Positions 30,845-39,845 of a stretch of 64,000 nucleotides of DNA are shown piece by piece. The position numbers were made by a program, and so were the translations under genes. The DNA is from Rhodococcus sp. Leaf247 (lineage in GTDB: Bacteria > Actinomycetota > Actinomycetes > Mycobacteriales > Mycobacteriaceae), in NCBI RefSeq assembly GCF_001426185.1, contig NZ_LMRP01000002.1, positions 672,287 through 736,286 on the forward strand, given 5' to 3'. The notes beneath the pieces are model-generated. The model made no database searches. It had not been told where the DNA came from and was given only the letters and a program-made list of their open reading frames with translations. Position 1 is the first letter of the stretch; each line of letters opens with the position of its first letter.

Positions 30845-31924
30845 TTACATCTCTCGCGCACTCTGCCTGTTCTTTACGACCTTTTCGTCCCGGGTGCCCG
30901 ATGCCGTCCACTCCAGAAGTCGTTCCACCGGCCACGTCGTGATGATGCGGTCCGCAGGAATGCCGACCGCCGCCGCGCGCGCACTGCCGTAGCCCAGCCA
31001 GTCCAGTTGCCCCGGAGCGTGGGCATCGGTGTCGATGGAGAACAGACACCCCAGTTCCAGCGCCAGCTCCATCAGGCGTTCGGGCGGGTCCTGTCGTTCG
31101 GGTCGGGAATTGATCTCCACTGCCGTTCCGTGGTCCCGGCACGCCTCGAACACCGCGCGGGCATCGAAGGTCGACTCCGGACGCGTCCCCCGCCCGCCCT
31201 CGACGAGCCTGCCGGTGCAATGACCGAGGACGTCGACGGACGGATGGGACACCGCCGCGACCATGCGCGCGGTCATGGTGGCGCTGTCGGCGCGCAGATG
31301 CGAGTGGATGCTGGCCACGACGATGTCGAGTTCGTCGAGCAGTTCCGGATCCTGGTCCAGGCTGCCGTCGTCCAGGATGTCGACCTCGATGCCGGACAGG
31401 ATGCGCATCTCGTGATCGTCGTCGTCCGCCGCCATCTCGAGGCGAAGGTTCTCCAGCACTGCCAACTGTGCTCGGAGCCGTTCGGCAGTCAGCCCGTTCG
31501 CGACGGTGAGACGCGGCGAATGGTCTGTCAGTACCCAGTATTCGCGTCCGAGCGCCCGTGCCGTGTACGCCATCTCCTCGAGCGGACTGCCGCCGTCGGA
31601 CCAGTTCGAGTGGGTGTGCAGATCGCCGCGCAACAGCTCGGTCAACTCGGAGCCCTCGGGGCCGATCGGCTGGGCGTCGGCGCGCAGTCCGACGAGATAC
31701 TCGGGCACCTCGCCCGCTGCCGCCGCGGCGGCGACGGCCGACGTCTTGGGTCCGATACCCCGCAACGTCGTCCACCCGTCCGTGCGGGCGAGTTCGGCCA
31801 GCCGGTCGGGGTCCAGCGCTGCCAGGACGTCGGCGGCCGTGCGGTACGCCTTCACGCGACGAGTTTCGGCCCGCGAGCGTTCGAGCCAGAATGCGACCTC
31901 GCGCAGTGCCGCAACGGGTTCCAT
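30845..31924 (-). CDS. PHP-domain phosphoesterase with helix-hairpin-helix N-terminus
   Basis: This 359-residue protein begins with a helix-hairpin-helix (LRGIGPKTSAVAAAAAAG) and continues with a PolX-like PHP domain. The metal ligands are seen in RGDLHTHSNWSDG, VLTDHSPRLT, GIEVDIL, ASIHSHL, DVLGHCTGR and SIDTDAHA. The fold resembles the C-terminus of bacterial PolX without the polymerase. It may be a DNA-repair-linked 3'-phosphoesterase/nuclease. ATG 31924 is preferred, as upstream sequence is a 30-base tandem repeat. Confidence 0.85.
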   Translation of the reverse strand: MEPVAALREVAFWLERSRAETRRVKAYRTAADVLAALDPDRLAELARTDGWTTLRGIGPKTSAVAAAAAAGEVPEYLVGLRADAQPIGPEGSELTELLRGDLHTHSNWSDGGSPLEEMAYTARALGREYWVLTDHSPRLTVANGLTAERLRAQLAVLENLRLEMAADDDDHEMRILSGIEVDILDDGSLDQDPELLDELDIVVASIHSHLRADSATMTARMVAAVSHPSVDVLGHCTGRLVEGGRGTRPESTFDARAVFEACRDHGTAVEINSRPERQDPPERLMELALELGCLFSIDTDAHAPGQLDWLGYGSARAAAVGIPADRIITTWPVERLLEWTASGTRDEKVVKNRQSAREM

Positions 31925-31937
31925 GCCAGCAGAGCCT

Positions 31938-31997
31938 ACGGGCAGGCCGGAGGCCGGTCGAGCAGGAACGGGCAGGCCGGAGGCCGGTCGAGGGTGA
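31938..31997. repeat. 30-base tandem repeat, two copies
   Basis: Two adjacent 30-base units (31938-31967 and 31968-31997) share an identical first 25 bases. They sit just upstream of the PHP gene start. They would encode a repeated RPASGLPV if translation began further upstream, which is unlikely. Confidence 0.7.
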
Positions 31998-32027
31998 GAC
32001 GGGCAGGAAGCTGCTTCGGACATGACA

Positions 32028-32062
32028 CTGCCCCTGTCACCGACGAACGGCGACAGGGGCAG
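32028..32062 (-). terminator. Terminator after STAS gene
   Basis: Perfect 11-base arms (CTGCCCCTGTC, 32028-32038; GACAGGGGCAG, 32052-32062) flank 13 bases. The hairpin is 40 bases past the STAS stop and separates it from the PHP gene. No long U-run follows. Confidence 0.65.
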
Positions 32063-32101
32063 GTGGGAAGGCGATCCTGCGTGACACAGAACCCCCCGAG
32101 T

Positions 32102-32458
32102 TTATCGGGTGACGCGTGCGGTGGGCTGCCAGCGAGCTGCGCCCATGACGCGGGTGACGGCGTCGCCGACGACGAGCGTGAGGTTCTCACCGTGCTCGGC
32201 GTCGAGCGCCGCGACCACGGAAAGCGCTGCGGTGCCGAAGAAGTCGACTCCCGACAGGTCGAGGACGACGGTCTGTCCATCTTCCTCGCCGCGGGTGACG
32301 ACCTCGGAGAAGGTGGACGCGTTGGACAGGTCCACGCTGCCCGTGACGCGGTAGGTGACGCCGGTGTCGGTCCTCTCGACGGAGATGATCCCGCCGAGCA
32401 TGACGACGTCGTCGCCGAAAGTGGTGGTGGTCGCTGCATTGAACGTAGAAACAGTCAT
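32102..32458 (-). CDS. STAS-domain anti-sigma factor antagonist
   Basis: This 118-residue protein has the STAS fold of SpoIIAA/RsbV (about residues 20-112). The phosphorylation-loop region reads VVLDLSGVDFFGTAALSVV; the usual DSSGL serine pair is GTAAL, so a threonine is the possible acceptor. It would free SigF by binding the RsbW-like protein encoded divergently at 32780. ATG 32458 is chosen for family length. The partner genes are separated by a 321-base gap. Confidence 0.85.
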   Translation of the reverse strand: MTVSTFNAATTTTFGDDVVMLGGIISVERTDTGVTYRVTGSVDLSNASTFSEVVTRGEEDGQTVVLDLSGVDFFGTAALSVVAALDAEHGENLTLVVGDAVTRVMGAARWQPTARVTR

Positions 32459-32779
32459 GATTCTCCAAATGCCGATCGAGCTGGAGAAGCAGAGCAATGG
32501 TGCTCCGAAAGTGAAAAGTGGCTCTGTCACATACGAGGTGAGAGAACGGGAGTGCTGGCTACCATCGACGGTGCTTCGTGCGTCGGCTGCTGACTCAACC
32601 TCCTATGAACCTACGCCACCCGGGCGGCGATGCCAACCACTTGGCGCGGATCCACCGCTCCGACCTCGGCACCGCACCACCCTGGAGATGCAGTTTCACC
32701 GCCTGGAACAGTGGGTATACACATTTGTCCGATACGCCCGGGGTTCGCCCCGATCTACGAGAAAGAAGTGGGAGACTCC
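32459..32779. other. Intergenic region between STAS and rsbW genes
   Basis: This 321-base gap is less GC-rich than its neighbours near 32460-32530. Apart from the SigF-type promoter at 32693-32718, no other gene, repeat or clear promoter for the STAS gene was seen. Confidence 0.5.
32693..32718 (+). promoter_or_regulatory. SigF-type promoter of rsbW-sigF
   Basis: GTTT (32693-32696) is followed after exactly 16 bases by GGGTAT (32713-32718). This matches the mycobacterial SigF consensus (GGTTT, 15-17 bases, GGGTA). It lies 61 bases before the rsbW ATG, giving a short leader. SigF would thus drive its own operon, a positive feedback seen in relatives. Confidence 0.7.
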
Positions 32780-33211
32780 ATGACACGGGCCATCACGACG
32801 GAACCGAACGCTGCAGGGGATGACGCCACCATAGAGCTCGGTGTGCACGCCGACGCCGCGCAACTGTCGGTGACGCGTGCCGTCGCAGCCACCCTCGCGG
32901 CACAGGACGACTTCGATCTCGACAGCATCGCGGACATCCGCCTGGCCATCGACGAGTCGTGCAGCCGACTCATCGTGCGGGCGACGCCGGGCGCGCGCCT
33001 GCTGTGCACCTTCCTCACCACCGACGACGCGATGCACGTCTCGGTGACCACGACGACCGAGTCGGGCGCGGACCTGGATGCGGCCGGCTTCGGCTGGCAC
33101 GTCCTCAACGCTCTGACCGATTCGGTGTCCACCTCCCAGTCCGAGGACGCGGACGGAGTCGTCTCCACGACCATCGAGTTCACCAAGAGCAAGCGTGGTT
33201 GGGACGAGTGA
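32780..33211 (+). CDS. rsbW: Anti-sigma factor (RsbW/UsfX-like)
   Basis: This 143-residue HATPase-type protein holds SigF inactive. The motifs DIRLAIDESCSRLIV and FGWHVLNALTDSV correspond to those of M. tuberculosis UsfX. The N-box asparagine of classic RsbW kinases is not evident (SCSRL), so ATP use may differ. ATG 32780 is preceded by GTGGGAG. Its stop overlaps the sigF start by 4 bases (GTGA), giving coupled synthesis. Confidence 0.88.
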   Translation: MTRAITTEPNAAGDDATIELGVHADAAQLSVTRAVAATLAAQDDFDLDSIADIRLAIDESCSRLIVRATPGARLLCTFLTTDDAMHVSVTTTTESGADLDAAGFGWHVLNALTDSVSTSQSEDADGVVSTTIEFTKSKRGWDE

Positions 33212-34008
33212 CCCCTCCCGAACGCAAGACCCGTCCACGGCGCTCGGCCGACGAGTACGCCGATGTCGCCGAGCGCTTCACGCGCATCCTCACGTTGGAG
33301 GAGGGCGACCCGCTGCGGCGCACGTTGCGCGACGAGTTGGTGACGCGCTGCCTTCCCTTGGCCGAGCACATCGCCCGTCGTTTCGACGGCCGCGGCGAAG
33401 CCCACGACGATCTCGTACAGGTGGCCCGTGTCGGGTTGGTCAACGCAGTAGACCGCTTCGACGTCGAGCGCGGATCGGACTTCGTCTCCTTCGCCGTGCC
33501 CACCATCATGGGCGAGGTGCGACGCCACTTCCGCGATGCCGGCTGGGCCGTCCGCGTACCCCGCCGCATGAAGGAACTGCATCTGCAGCTCTCGCGTGCG
33601 ATCGCCGATCTGTCGCAGACCCAGGGTCGTTCTCCGACGGTGTCGGAGCTCGCCGAGTACCTCGATCTCGACCGCGAAGAGGTCGCCATGGGACTCACCG
33701 CGGGCAACGCCTACCAGACCCTGTCGGTCGACAGTGCTTCCAGCGGGAGCGATTCCGAGGGGCTGTCCCTGGCGGACACTCTCGGTGACTACGACAAGGA
33801 AATGGAGAACGTCGAGAATCACGAGGCACTGCGCCCCCTTCTCGAGAAGCTCCCCGAGCGTGAGCGGAACGTGTTGCTGCTGCGGTTCTTCGGCAACATG
33901 ACGCAGACGCAGATCGCGCAGAAGATGGGCATCTCGCAGATGCACGTGTCCCGACTCCTCGCCCGCACGTTGGCGCAACTGCGAGAAGAGTTGCAACAGT
34001 CGGCCTAG
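33208..34008 (+). CDS. sigF: RNA polymerase sigma factor SigF
   Basis: This 266-residue SigB/SigF-family sigma factor has region 2 (PLAEHIARRFDGRGEAHDDL and VQVARVGLVNAVDRFDVERG), region 3 and region 4 with a helix-turn-helix (MTQTQIAQKMGISQMHVSRL). It directs stress and stationary-phase genes. GTG 33208 is inside the rsbW stop. With rsbW and the divergent STAS gene it forms a partner-switching module. Confidence 0.93.
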   Translation: MTPPERKTRPRRSADEYADVAERFTRILTLEEGDPLRRTLRDELVTRCLPLAEHIARRFDGRGEAHDDLVQVARVGLVNAVDRFDVERGSDFVSFAVPTIMGEVRRHFRDAGWAVRVPRRMKELHLQLSRAIADLSQTQGRSPTVSELAEYLDLDREEVAMGLTAGNAYQTLSVDSASSGSDSEGLSLADTLGDYDKEMENVENHEALRPLLEKLPERERNVLLLRFFGNMTQTQIAQKMGISQMHVSRLLARTLAQLREELQQSA

Positions 34009-34017
34009 GCTCGCGCC

Positions 34018-34896
34018 ATGAGCCGCCCACCCTCCCCCGGTTTCACCTCGTATCTCCCGAGCAGTCTCGCCGCCGCGTCCACGTCCTGGGCCGATGTGGA
34101 TGCGGCATCGACACCGGGTTTCGACGGTGACAAGTCGGCCGGGAAGTCGTTGATGTCCGCGCGCGGAGACGTCCTCTCCGAACTGCAGGAGCGCCTGTAC
34201 GCCGGCGGCAAGAGTGGGCGCACGGAATCGGTGCTGCTGGTCCTGCAGGGGATGGACACCTCGGGCAAGGGCGGCATGGTGCGCAACGTGCTGGGCATGG
34301 TGGAGCCTCAGGGTGTCGATCATGCGACCTTCGGGTCACCCACCAAGGAAGAACTCGAGCACCCCTTCCTGTGGCGCGTGGAGAAGAAGCTTCCCCGTCC
34401 GGGCCAGATCGGCGTCTTCGATCGCTCGCACTACGAGGACGTGCTGATCGTCCGGGTGAAGAACCTGGTGCCCCCGAGTGTGTGGCGCACGCGCTACGAC
34501 GAGATCAACGAGTTCGAGCGACGGGTCGTCGACAGCGGCACCCGGGTGATCAAGGTGGCGATGGCTCTGTCCTACGCCGAGCAGGGCCGGCGGCTGGCAC
34601 GTCGGTTACGGCGTCCGGACAAGTACTGGAAGTACGACCCGAGCGACATCGAGGCACGCGAGCAGTGGCTGTCCTATCAGGAGGCCTACCAGGCCATGCT
34701 CGATCGGACGGACACCGAGTGGGCGCCCTGGTACGTCGTGCCGTCGGATCACAAGTGGTACAGCCGCCTCGCGGTCACCGAACTGTTGACCGGGGCACTC
34801 GAGTCGCTGGACCTGACGTGGCCGCCGCCGAACTTCGACGTCGACCACGAAAAGCGGCGCCTCGAGGAACTCGAGACGCCGCCGGGGATCGACTGA
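34018..34896 (+). CDS. ppk2: Polyphosphate kinase 2 (PPK2), first copy
   Basis: This 292-residue PPK2-fold kinase uses polyphosphate to phosphorylate nucleotides. Walker A is LQGMDTSGKGGM, Walker B is VFDRSHYEDVL, and the lid reads KYWKYDPSDIEAREQW. DRSHYEDVL differs from the DRSWYNRAGVE form of the second copy at 57934, so the two belong to different PPK2 subgroups. A TAGGCT box (34006-34011), overlapping the end of sigF, ends 6 bases before the ATG. Confidence 0.9.
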   Translation: MSRPPSPGFTSYLPSSLAAASTSWADVDAASTPGFDGDKSAGKSLMSARGDVLSELQERLYAGGKSGRTESVLLVLQGMDTSGKGGMVRNVLGMVEPQGVDHATFGSPTKEELEHPFLWRVEKKLPRPGQIGVFDRSHYEDVLIVRVKNLVPPSVWRTRYDEINEFERRVVDSGTRVIKVAMALSYAEQGRRLARRLRRPDKYWKYDPSDIEAREQWLSYQEAYQAMLDRTDTEWAPWYVVPSDHKWYSRLAVTELLTGALESLDLTWPPPNFDVDHEKRRLEELETPPGID

Positions 34897-34900
34897 ACGA

Positions 34901-35941
34901 TCAGAACGTCGAGGCGTCGATCACGAAGCGGTAGCGCACGTCCGACTTGACGACGCGGTCGTAGGCCTCGTTGATCTTGTCGGCCGCGATGACCTCGATC
35001 TCGGCACCGATGTGGTTCTCGGCGCAGAAGTCGAGCATCTCCTGGGTCTCGGCGATGCCGCCGACCATCGATCCGGCGAACGAACGACGGTTGGCCAGCA
35101 GGTTGAAGGCCGGGACCTCGAGGGGCTTCTCGGGAACACCCAGCTCGACGAGCGTGCCGTTGCGGGCGAGCAGGCCGAGGTAGTCGCCCATCGGCAGGTT
35201 CGCGGACACGGTGTTGAGGATGAGGTCGAACTTTCCACGCAGGTCCTTCAGCGCGGTGGTGTCCTTGGTGGCGTAGTACTCGTCGGCGCCGAGGCGCTTG
35301 CCGTCTTCTTCCTTGCTCAGCGTCTGGCTGAGCACGGTGACGTGCGCGCCCATCGCGTGAGCGATCTTGACGCCGACGTGGCCCAGTCCGCCCATGCCGA
35401 TGATGGCGACCTTCTTGTCGGGACCGGCGCCCCAGTGCTTGAGCGGCGAGTACAGCGTGATGCCGGCGCACAGCAGCGGCGCCGCGACGTCGAGCTCGAC
35501 GCCCTCGGGGATGCCCAGGACGAAGTTCTCGGTCACGACGATCTGCGTGGAGTATCCACCGTTGGTGAACTCGCCCTCGTAGGTCTTCGAGTTGTACGTC
35601 TGGACGACGCCCTTGGTGCAGTACTGCTCGTCGCCGTCCTTGCAGGCCTCACAGGTGCCGCAGGAGTCGACGAAGCAGCCGACGCCGACGCGGTCGCCCA
35701 CCTTGCGGGTCGTGACGTCGGTGCCGACCTCGGCGACGATGCCGGCGATCTCGTGTCCGGGGACGACGGGGTACGTGGTGCCACCCCACTCGTTACGGGC
35801 GGTGTGGATGTCGGAGTGGCAGATGCCGGCGAACTTGACGTCGATCAGGATGTCGTTCGGTCCGAGTTCACGGCGCTCGATCGTGGTCTTCTCGAGCGGT
35901 GCATCGGGGGCGGTTGCGGCATAAGCGGTTGCGGAAGACAT
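34901..35941 (-). CDS. Zinc-dependent NAD(P)-alcohol dehydrogenase (AdhC/cinnamyl type)
   Basis: This 346-residue medium-chain dehydrogenase has catalytic zinc ligands in [11 protein letters not shown] and GHEIAG, the structural zinc cysteines ([15 protein letters not shown]) and the cofactor motif [15 protein letters not shown]. The HEWGG/YPVVPG pattern matches broad-specificity aldehyde/alcohol reductases such as Rv3045 AdhC. ATG 35941 is preferred over GTG 35947. The start lies in a palindrome (35936-35953). Confidence 0.92.
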   Translation of the reverse strand: MSSATAYAATAPDAPLEKTTIERRELGPNDILIDVKFAGICHSDIHTARNEWGGTTYPVVPGHEIAGIVAEVGTDVTTRKVGDRVGVGCFVDSCGTCEACKDGDEQYCTKGVVQTYNSKTYEGEFTNGGYSTQIVVTENFVLGIPEGVELDVAAPLLCAGITLYSPLKHWGAGPDKKVAIIGMGGLGHVGVKIAHAMGAHVTVLSQTLSKEEDGKRLGADEYYATKDTTALKDLRGKFDLILNTVSANLPMGDYLGLLARNGTLVELGVPEKPLEVPAFNLLANRRSFAGSMVGGIAETQEMLDFCAENHIGAEIEVIAADKINEAYDRVVKSDVRYRFVIDASTF

Positions 35942-35953
35942 GTACACATGTCT
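35936..35953. promoter_or_regulatory. Palindrome at alcohol dehydrogenase start
   Basis: Perfect arms AGACATGT (35936-35943) and ACATGTCT (35946-35953) enclose two bases and cover the ATG. It may be an operator or an mRNA hairpin limiting initiation; no binder is known. Confidence 0.45.
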
Positions 35954-36022
35954 ACCCGTGCATCGTTGACTCGTAAACCACTGTCCGATTCGGACCGCTC
36001 CCGATGCAGGCGCTACCGACCG

Positions 36023-36283
36023 TCAGCGCGCGAGGACCGCGCGGTATCCGAGGAAACCCAGGTACCCCGCCAGAGCGACGAGTCCGACCTTGCGGGTCGC
36101 CGGCACAGCGATGGCCGTACCGATGGCGAGTTCGGACGCCCCGTTGCGGTAGGTCCACGTCCGGGTGTCCTTCGGGAAGATCGGCTCGGTGATCGCCCTG
36201 AAGGCGTCGGGAGCCACGAAGTGCGCGGCTCCTGTTGCTGCCAAAGCGATTCCGGCGATCGTGGGTACCTGTGCTGAAGCCAT
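36023..36283 (-). CDS. Small membrane protein (DoxX-like), 86 residues
   Basis: The protein has two or three hydrophobic segments: VPTIAGIALAATGAAHF, then a loop with TRTWTYRNGASELAIGTAIA, then KVGLVALAGYLGFLGYRAVL. The pattern fits short DoxX-family proteins. ATG 36283 has a GGGGAGGACGAGG site upstream. The function is unknown. Confidence 0.75.
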   Translation of the reverse strand: MASAQVPTIAGIALAATGAAHFVAPDAFRAITEPIFPKDTRTWTYRNGASELAIGTAIAVPATRKVGLVALAGYLGFLGYRAVLAR

Positions 36284-36467
36284 CTCGTCCTCGTCCTCCC
36301 CGTGCGTGAGCCGACCCGGTCGGATCGCTGTGGTCACACTAGCGTCGGCCGGACGGAGCGGTGTTCGTGGACCGGCGCCGGGCCGGTCGAGTCGGATCCG
36401 GCACTGCCGCGCGGGTTCGGGCAGTCTGCGCATCGTGGGTCCCCTCTCACGCGACTAGCGTGGAGTG

Positions 36468-37253
36468 ATGGTCGACACCACCGCCGTAGTGCGCACCCGA
36501 ACCCTCCTCCGGGAAGGTGTCGACGCGTCCACACCCCTGCCCGGAGTCCTGGACGTGCGGGGCGTCCGCACGACACCGGACACGCCGACGTCGGCAGCGG
36601 GACGACTGATGAACTTCTCACCACTGGCGACGATCTACGAGCGCGCGTGGCGGCCACTGTTCCGGGTCTGGATGGGCGGACCCGCAGGGCCGACCGTCGA
36701 GAAGGAACTGGACTACGCGGTGAAGGACCTGGCGCTGACGTCCGGCGAGGTGTCGGTCGTGCTCGACCTGGCGTGCGGACCCGGCAACTTCACCCGGTCG
36801 ATCGCCGACGTCCTGCGGCGCTCGGGCGTCGACGACGCCTTGGTGATCGGCGCAGACGCATCCGATCCCATGATCGCGCGAGCATCCGCCGACACCAGGG
36901 ACACCGACCACATCGCGTACCTGCTCGGTGACGCGCGGTCGCTGCCGTTCGACGACGGCTCGATCGACGCCGTGTGCTGCTACGCGGCGCTGTATCTGGT
37001 TCCGGAACCGTTCCGGGTGCTCGACGAGATGATCCGGGTGCTGCGGCCGGGCGGACGGCTCGCGCTCATGGCGACAGTCCGGCGGGGGCCGAGTCCCGTG
37101 AGTGCACTCGGAGCGGTGGCCGCGGGCACCGTGGGACTCGAGATATTCGACCGCGATGCGTTCACCACCGTGCTGGAACGGCACGGCTTCGTGGATGTCG
37201 TCCACCGCGTGCACGGCGCGGCGCAGTTCGTCGCGGGCCGACGGCCCGCCTGA
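36468..37253 (+). CDS. Class I SAM-dependent methyltransferase
   Basis: This 261-residue protein shows motif I VLDLACGPGNFTRSIA, an acidic motif II (IGADASDPMIARAS), LLGDARSLPFDDGSIDAV and MIRVLRPGGRLAL, typical of UbiE/Methyltransf_11 enzymes acting on lipids or quinones. A 45-residue N-terminal extension precedes the fold. ATG 36468 is supported by a TAGCGT box (36456-36461) 6 bases upstream. It is convergent with the mce operon. Confidence 0.88.
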   Translation: MVDTTAVVRTRTLLREGVDASTPLPGVLDVRGVRTTPDTPTSAAGRLMNFSPLATIYERAWRPLFRVWMGGPAGPTVEKELDYAVKDLALTSGEVSVVLDLACGPGNFTRSIADVLRRSGVDDALVIGADASDPMIARASADTRDTDHIAYLLGDARSLPFDDGSIDAVCCYAALYLVPEPFRVLDEMIRVLRPGGRLALMATVRRGPSPVSALGAVAAGTVGLEIFDRDAFTTVLERHGFVDVVHRVHGAAQFVAGRRPA

Positions 37254-37255
37254 CC

Positions 37256-37846
37256 CTACTGACCGCCCAGATCTGCTCCGTAGTCCGCGACCAGCCACTG
37301 ATCGCCGGTGTGCTCGACCGTCACGGTGAGCAGGGTGGGCACCGATCCGGGTTCGGGTTGCTGCAGGTTCTGGGTCTGCTGGGTCGCGAACACCGACACC
37401 GTGTACGAGTCACCGTCCTGTGCGGTCACCGTCGCGGCGTCGACCGTTCCCGACGCCACGACCTGAGACTCCGTCATGATCTGCGTCAACACGTCGCGAA
37501 CCCCGGCGAACCGTTCCTTCAGAGCATCGGTCGTACCGTCTTCGACCCCGGCGAAGAAACTGTCGATGTCGGTGTGGTCGTAGGTCAGCGACCGCTCCGT
37601 GTACGCACGCGCCGTGTTCTCGGCGGTGGTCCGGTCGAGGGCCGCGGCACGCTCCGCAGCGAGGGTCGAGGACACCGAGTGCCACTGCACACCCAGGGCG
37701 ACGGCGGCCACGGTCGCCAGGACGGCGACGACGATCGCGACGAGGCGCGTTCTCGACGACGAGGACGACGGGGCAGGTGCGGACGCCGGCTCGGGTGTCG
37801 GCGACGCGTCGCTCTCGGTGGGTGTCTGATCGACTTCGGTTGTCAT
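37256..37846 (-). CDS. Mce-associated membrane protein (Mas)
   Basis: This 196-residue protein has an acidic/Pro-Ser cytosolic tail (1-35), one transmembrane helix (TRLVAIVVAVLATVAAVALG) and an extracytoplasmic NTF2-like domain with ALKERFAGVRDVL and TVEHTGDQWLVADYG. Such genes close nearly every mce operon and their products stabilise Mce complexes. ATG 37846 is 26 bases after mceF. Confidence 0.88.
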   Translation of the reverse strand: MTTEVDQTPTESDASPTPEPASAPAPSSSSSRTRLVAIVVAVLATVAAVALGVQWHSVSSTLAAERAAALDRTTAENTARAYTERSLTYDHTDIDSFFAGVEDGTTDALKERFAGVRDVLTQIMTESQVVASGTVDAATVTAQDGDSYTVSVFATQQTQNLQQPEPGSVPTLLTVTVEHTGDQWLVADYGADLGGQ

Positions 37847-37872
37847 GGTGACCCTTTCACTCTTCTCTGCAG

Positions 37873-38823
37873 TCAGTTTCCGGCGACCGTCACGGCAACA
37901 CGCGCAGGCCCACCGCGGGGGAACACCTGCTCGAGCATCGTCACCAGCGCGCCGGCGTCGACCCGCACGGGACGTATCGGGGCTGTGACCGGACGCAGCA
38001 CGGTGGCGATGAACCCCAGATCGGGAGACAGTTGGCTCAGGTACTCGTCGATCTTGGGGACCAACCGCGCGAGTTCGCCGTCCCACACGGTCTCTCCGAC
38101 GTAGGAGTAGCTCTGGTACGAACCGATGAGGTGCTCGAGACCTGCTCCCGATGCCTCCAGTTCGGGCACGGCGTCCGCGAGCCGCGGTCCGAGTGCGTCC
38201 GCGTAGGCGTTCTCGCCGAGCACCTGCAGGTTGCGGTAGAGCCGCCGGATCTCGTCCTTCTTGTCGCCGAGGGTGAGAGACAGCAGTCTCAGGACCTCGA
38301 CGACGTTGTCGATGTCGGACTCGCGCCCGCGGGTGGCGGTATCGACGGTGTCGACGATGCCGGCTATCGCGTCGGTGTCGATCTCCCGGGTGAGCGCTTC
38401 GGCGACGGCCAGGGTGTCGCTGACGCTGGGGGCGACCGACACGTCGGCGGGATCGACGACATCGCCGTCGGCCAGGTAAGGGCCGGAGTCCGTGTGCGGC
38501 CGGAAGTCGAGGAACTGCTCGCCGGCGGCGGACAGGTTCGAGACGCGGACTTCCGTGTCGACGGGAATACGCTGTGCAGCATCGACTCTGACGACGGCGC
38601 GCAGGTGATCACCCAGGACGTCGATACGTTCTACACGTCCGACGGCGAAGCCTCGGAGCGTCACCTGCGAGGTGTCGATGAGACCGCCGGACGTGATCAG
38701 CGGCACCGTGATCTCCGAGTAGTCGCGCCTCGGGTCGATGTCGAGGACGTTCAGCGACAGGTACCCGACGCCCACCACGGCGACCGCCACCAGTGCCGTG
38801 GCCGACAGGATGGACGACTTCAT
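37873..38823 (-). CDS. Mce family protein, MceF position
   Basis: This 316-residue protein has an N-terminal membrane helix (SILSATALVAVAVVGVGYL), an MlaD/Mce domain (about residues 35-115) and a helical C-terminus. Mce proteins form a hexameric tunnel that carries lipids from the mycomembrane. It lacks a lipobox. Its ATG overlaps the mceE stop by 4 bases. Confidence 0.9.
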   Translation of the reverse strand: MKSSILSATALVAVAVVGVGYLSLNVLDIDPRRDYSEITVPLITSGGLIDTSQVTLRGFAVGRVERIDVLGDHLRAVVRVDAAQRIPVDTEVRVSNLSAAGEQFLDFRPHTDSGPYLADGDVVDPADVSVAPSVSDTLAVAEALTREIDTDAIAGIVDTVDTATRGRESDIDNVVEVLRLLSLTLGDKKDEIRRLYRNLQVLGENAYADALGPRLADAVPELEASGAGLEHLIGSYQSYSYVGETVWDGELARLVPKIDEYLSQLSPDLGFIATVLRPVTAPIRPVRVDAGALVTMLEQVFPRGGPARVAVTVAGN

Positions 38824-39845
38824 CGTACGAATCCGATCGATCGAAGAACCGTGATCATCTGGTCTGCCCGATCGACAGGGTCCGCGTCACCCGACACGGA
38901 GGTGATGCGGACGTTCGGGGACGACGTGAAGAACGGAACGAGTTTGTCCCGCAACAGTGCATCCATCCGGGACGCCAGCATCGGGGCGGTCAGGTCGGCG
39001 GTCGCGAGCGTGCGGATCATGGGTTGCAAGGTGGCGATGACATCGTGCAGATCACCGGCCACCGGGTTGATCACGTCTCCGATGTTGCGCGACATGTAGC
39101 CCAGGTCGATCAGCGCGTCGACCACCACCAGCAGCGCATCCGCCAGACCGCCGACCCGTTCGGGTCCACTCGTCAGAATGGTGTCGAGGGTGTCCGTCTT
39201 CGCCGCGAAGGATCCGGTGACGGCCTCGGCGCCGCCGAGAATGCGGTCCAGCTCGGCCGAGTGTGTCGCCAGATCGCTCAGCGCCTCGCGCGCCTTGCCG
39301 TTGATGAGGTCGACGGTGGCCGGGTCCGGCGGGATCGCCCTGTTGAATCGCTCGATCGAGCGTTCGAAGTCGACGATATGTCCGCCGGCGACGACCTCGG
39401 ACAGTCCTCGCAACACGTCCTCGACGTTGTCTGCCGGCGACGTCCGTTCCAGTGGAACGACATCGCCGTCCCGCAGAACCGCGCCCGACGTATCCGACCC
39501 GTCGGCGGGCCGCTCGAGCGCGACGTAGATCTCTCCGAGGATGGTGCCCTGCCGGAGTTCCGCGCGCGTCGTCGCGGGCAACTCGACGGTCCGGTCGATG
39601 TTCACCGCTGCCACGGCCGTCGACCCGGTGAGCGTCACCGACTCGAGCAACCCGACGTCGACTCCGTCCAACACGACCTTCGCGCGCGCGGGCAGGTTCA
39701 ACACACTCGAGAACTCGATGTCCACCCGATAGGTGGGACCGGGCACGTAGCTGCCGGGCACCGGAAGGTCCGCGATGGACGCGCCGCACCCGGAGATCGT
39801 CACGGTCGCTGCCACCGCGGTCACCACCGCGACGATGCGCTTCAT
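38820..39845 (-). CDS. Mce family lipoprotein, MceE position
   Basis: This 341-residue protein has a lipoprotein signal (AVVTAVAATVTISGC, lipobox ISGC) as in MceE/Lpr proteins. The Mce domain runs about residues 45-120 (YRVDIEFSSVLNLPARAKVV, then LDGVDVGLLESVTL), followed by a long helical domain. It is anchored by lipid to the outer leaflet of the cytoplasmic membrane. It overlaps the mceD stop by 4 bases. Confidence 0.9.
   Translation of the reverse strand: MKRIVAVVTAVAATVTISGCGASIADLPVPGSYVPGPTYRVDIEFSSVLNLPARAKVVLDGVDVGLLESVTLTGSTAVAAVNIDRTVELPATTRAELRQGTILGEIYVALERPADGSDTSGAVLRDGDVVPLERTSPADNVEDVLRGLSEVVAGGHIVDFERSIERFNRAIPPDPATVDLINGKAREALSDLATHSAELDRILGGAEAVTGSFAAKTDTLDTILTSGPERVGGLADALLVVVDALIDLGYMSRNIGDVINPVAGDLHDVIATLQPMIRTLATADLTAPMLASRMDALLRDKLVPFFTSSPNVRITSVSGDADPVDRADQMITVLRSIGFVR

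Noticed and set aside
32459-32692. SigF-type promoter for the STAS gene
   Set aside because: No GTTT/GGGTA pair of right spacing was found on the minus strand.
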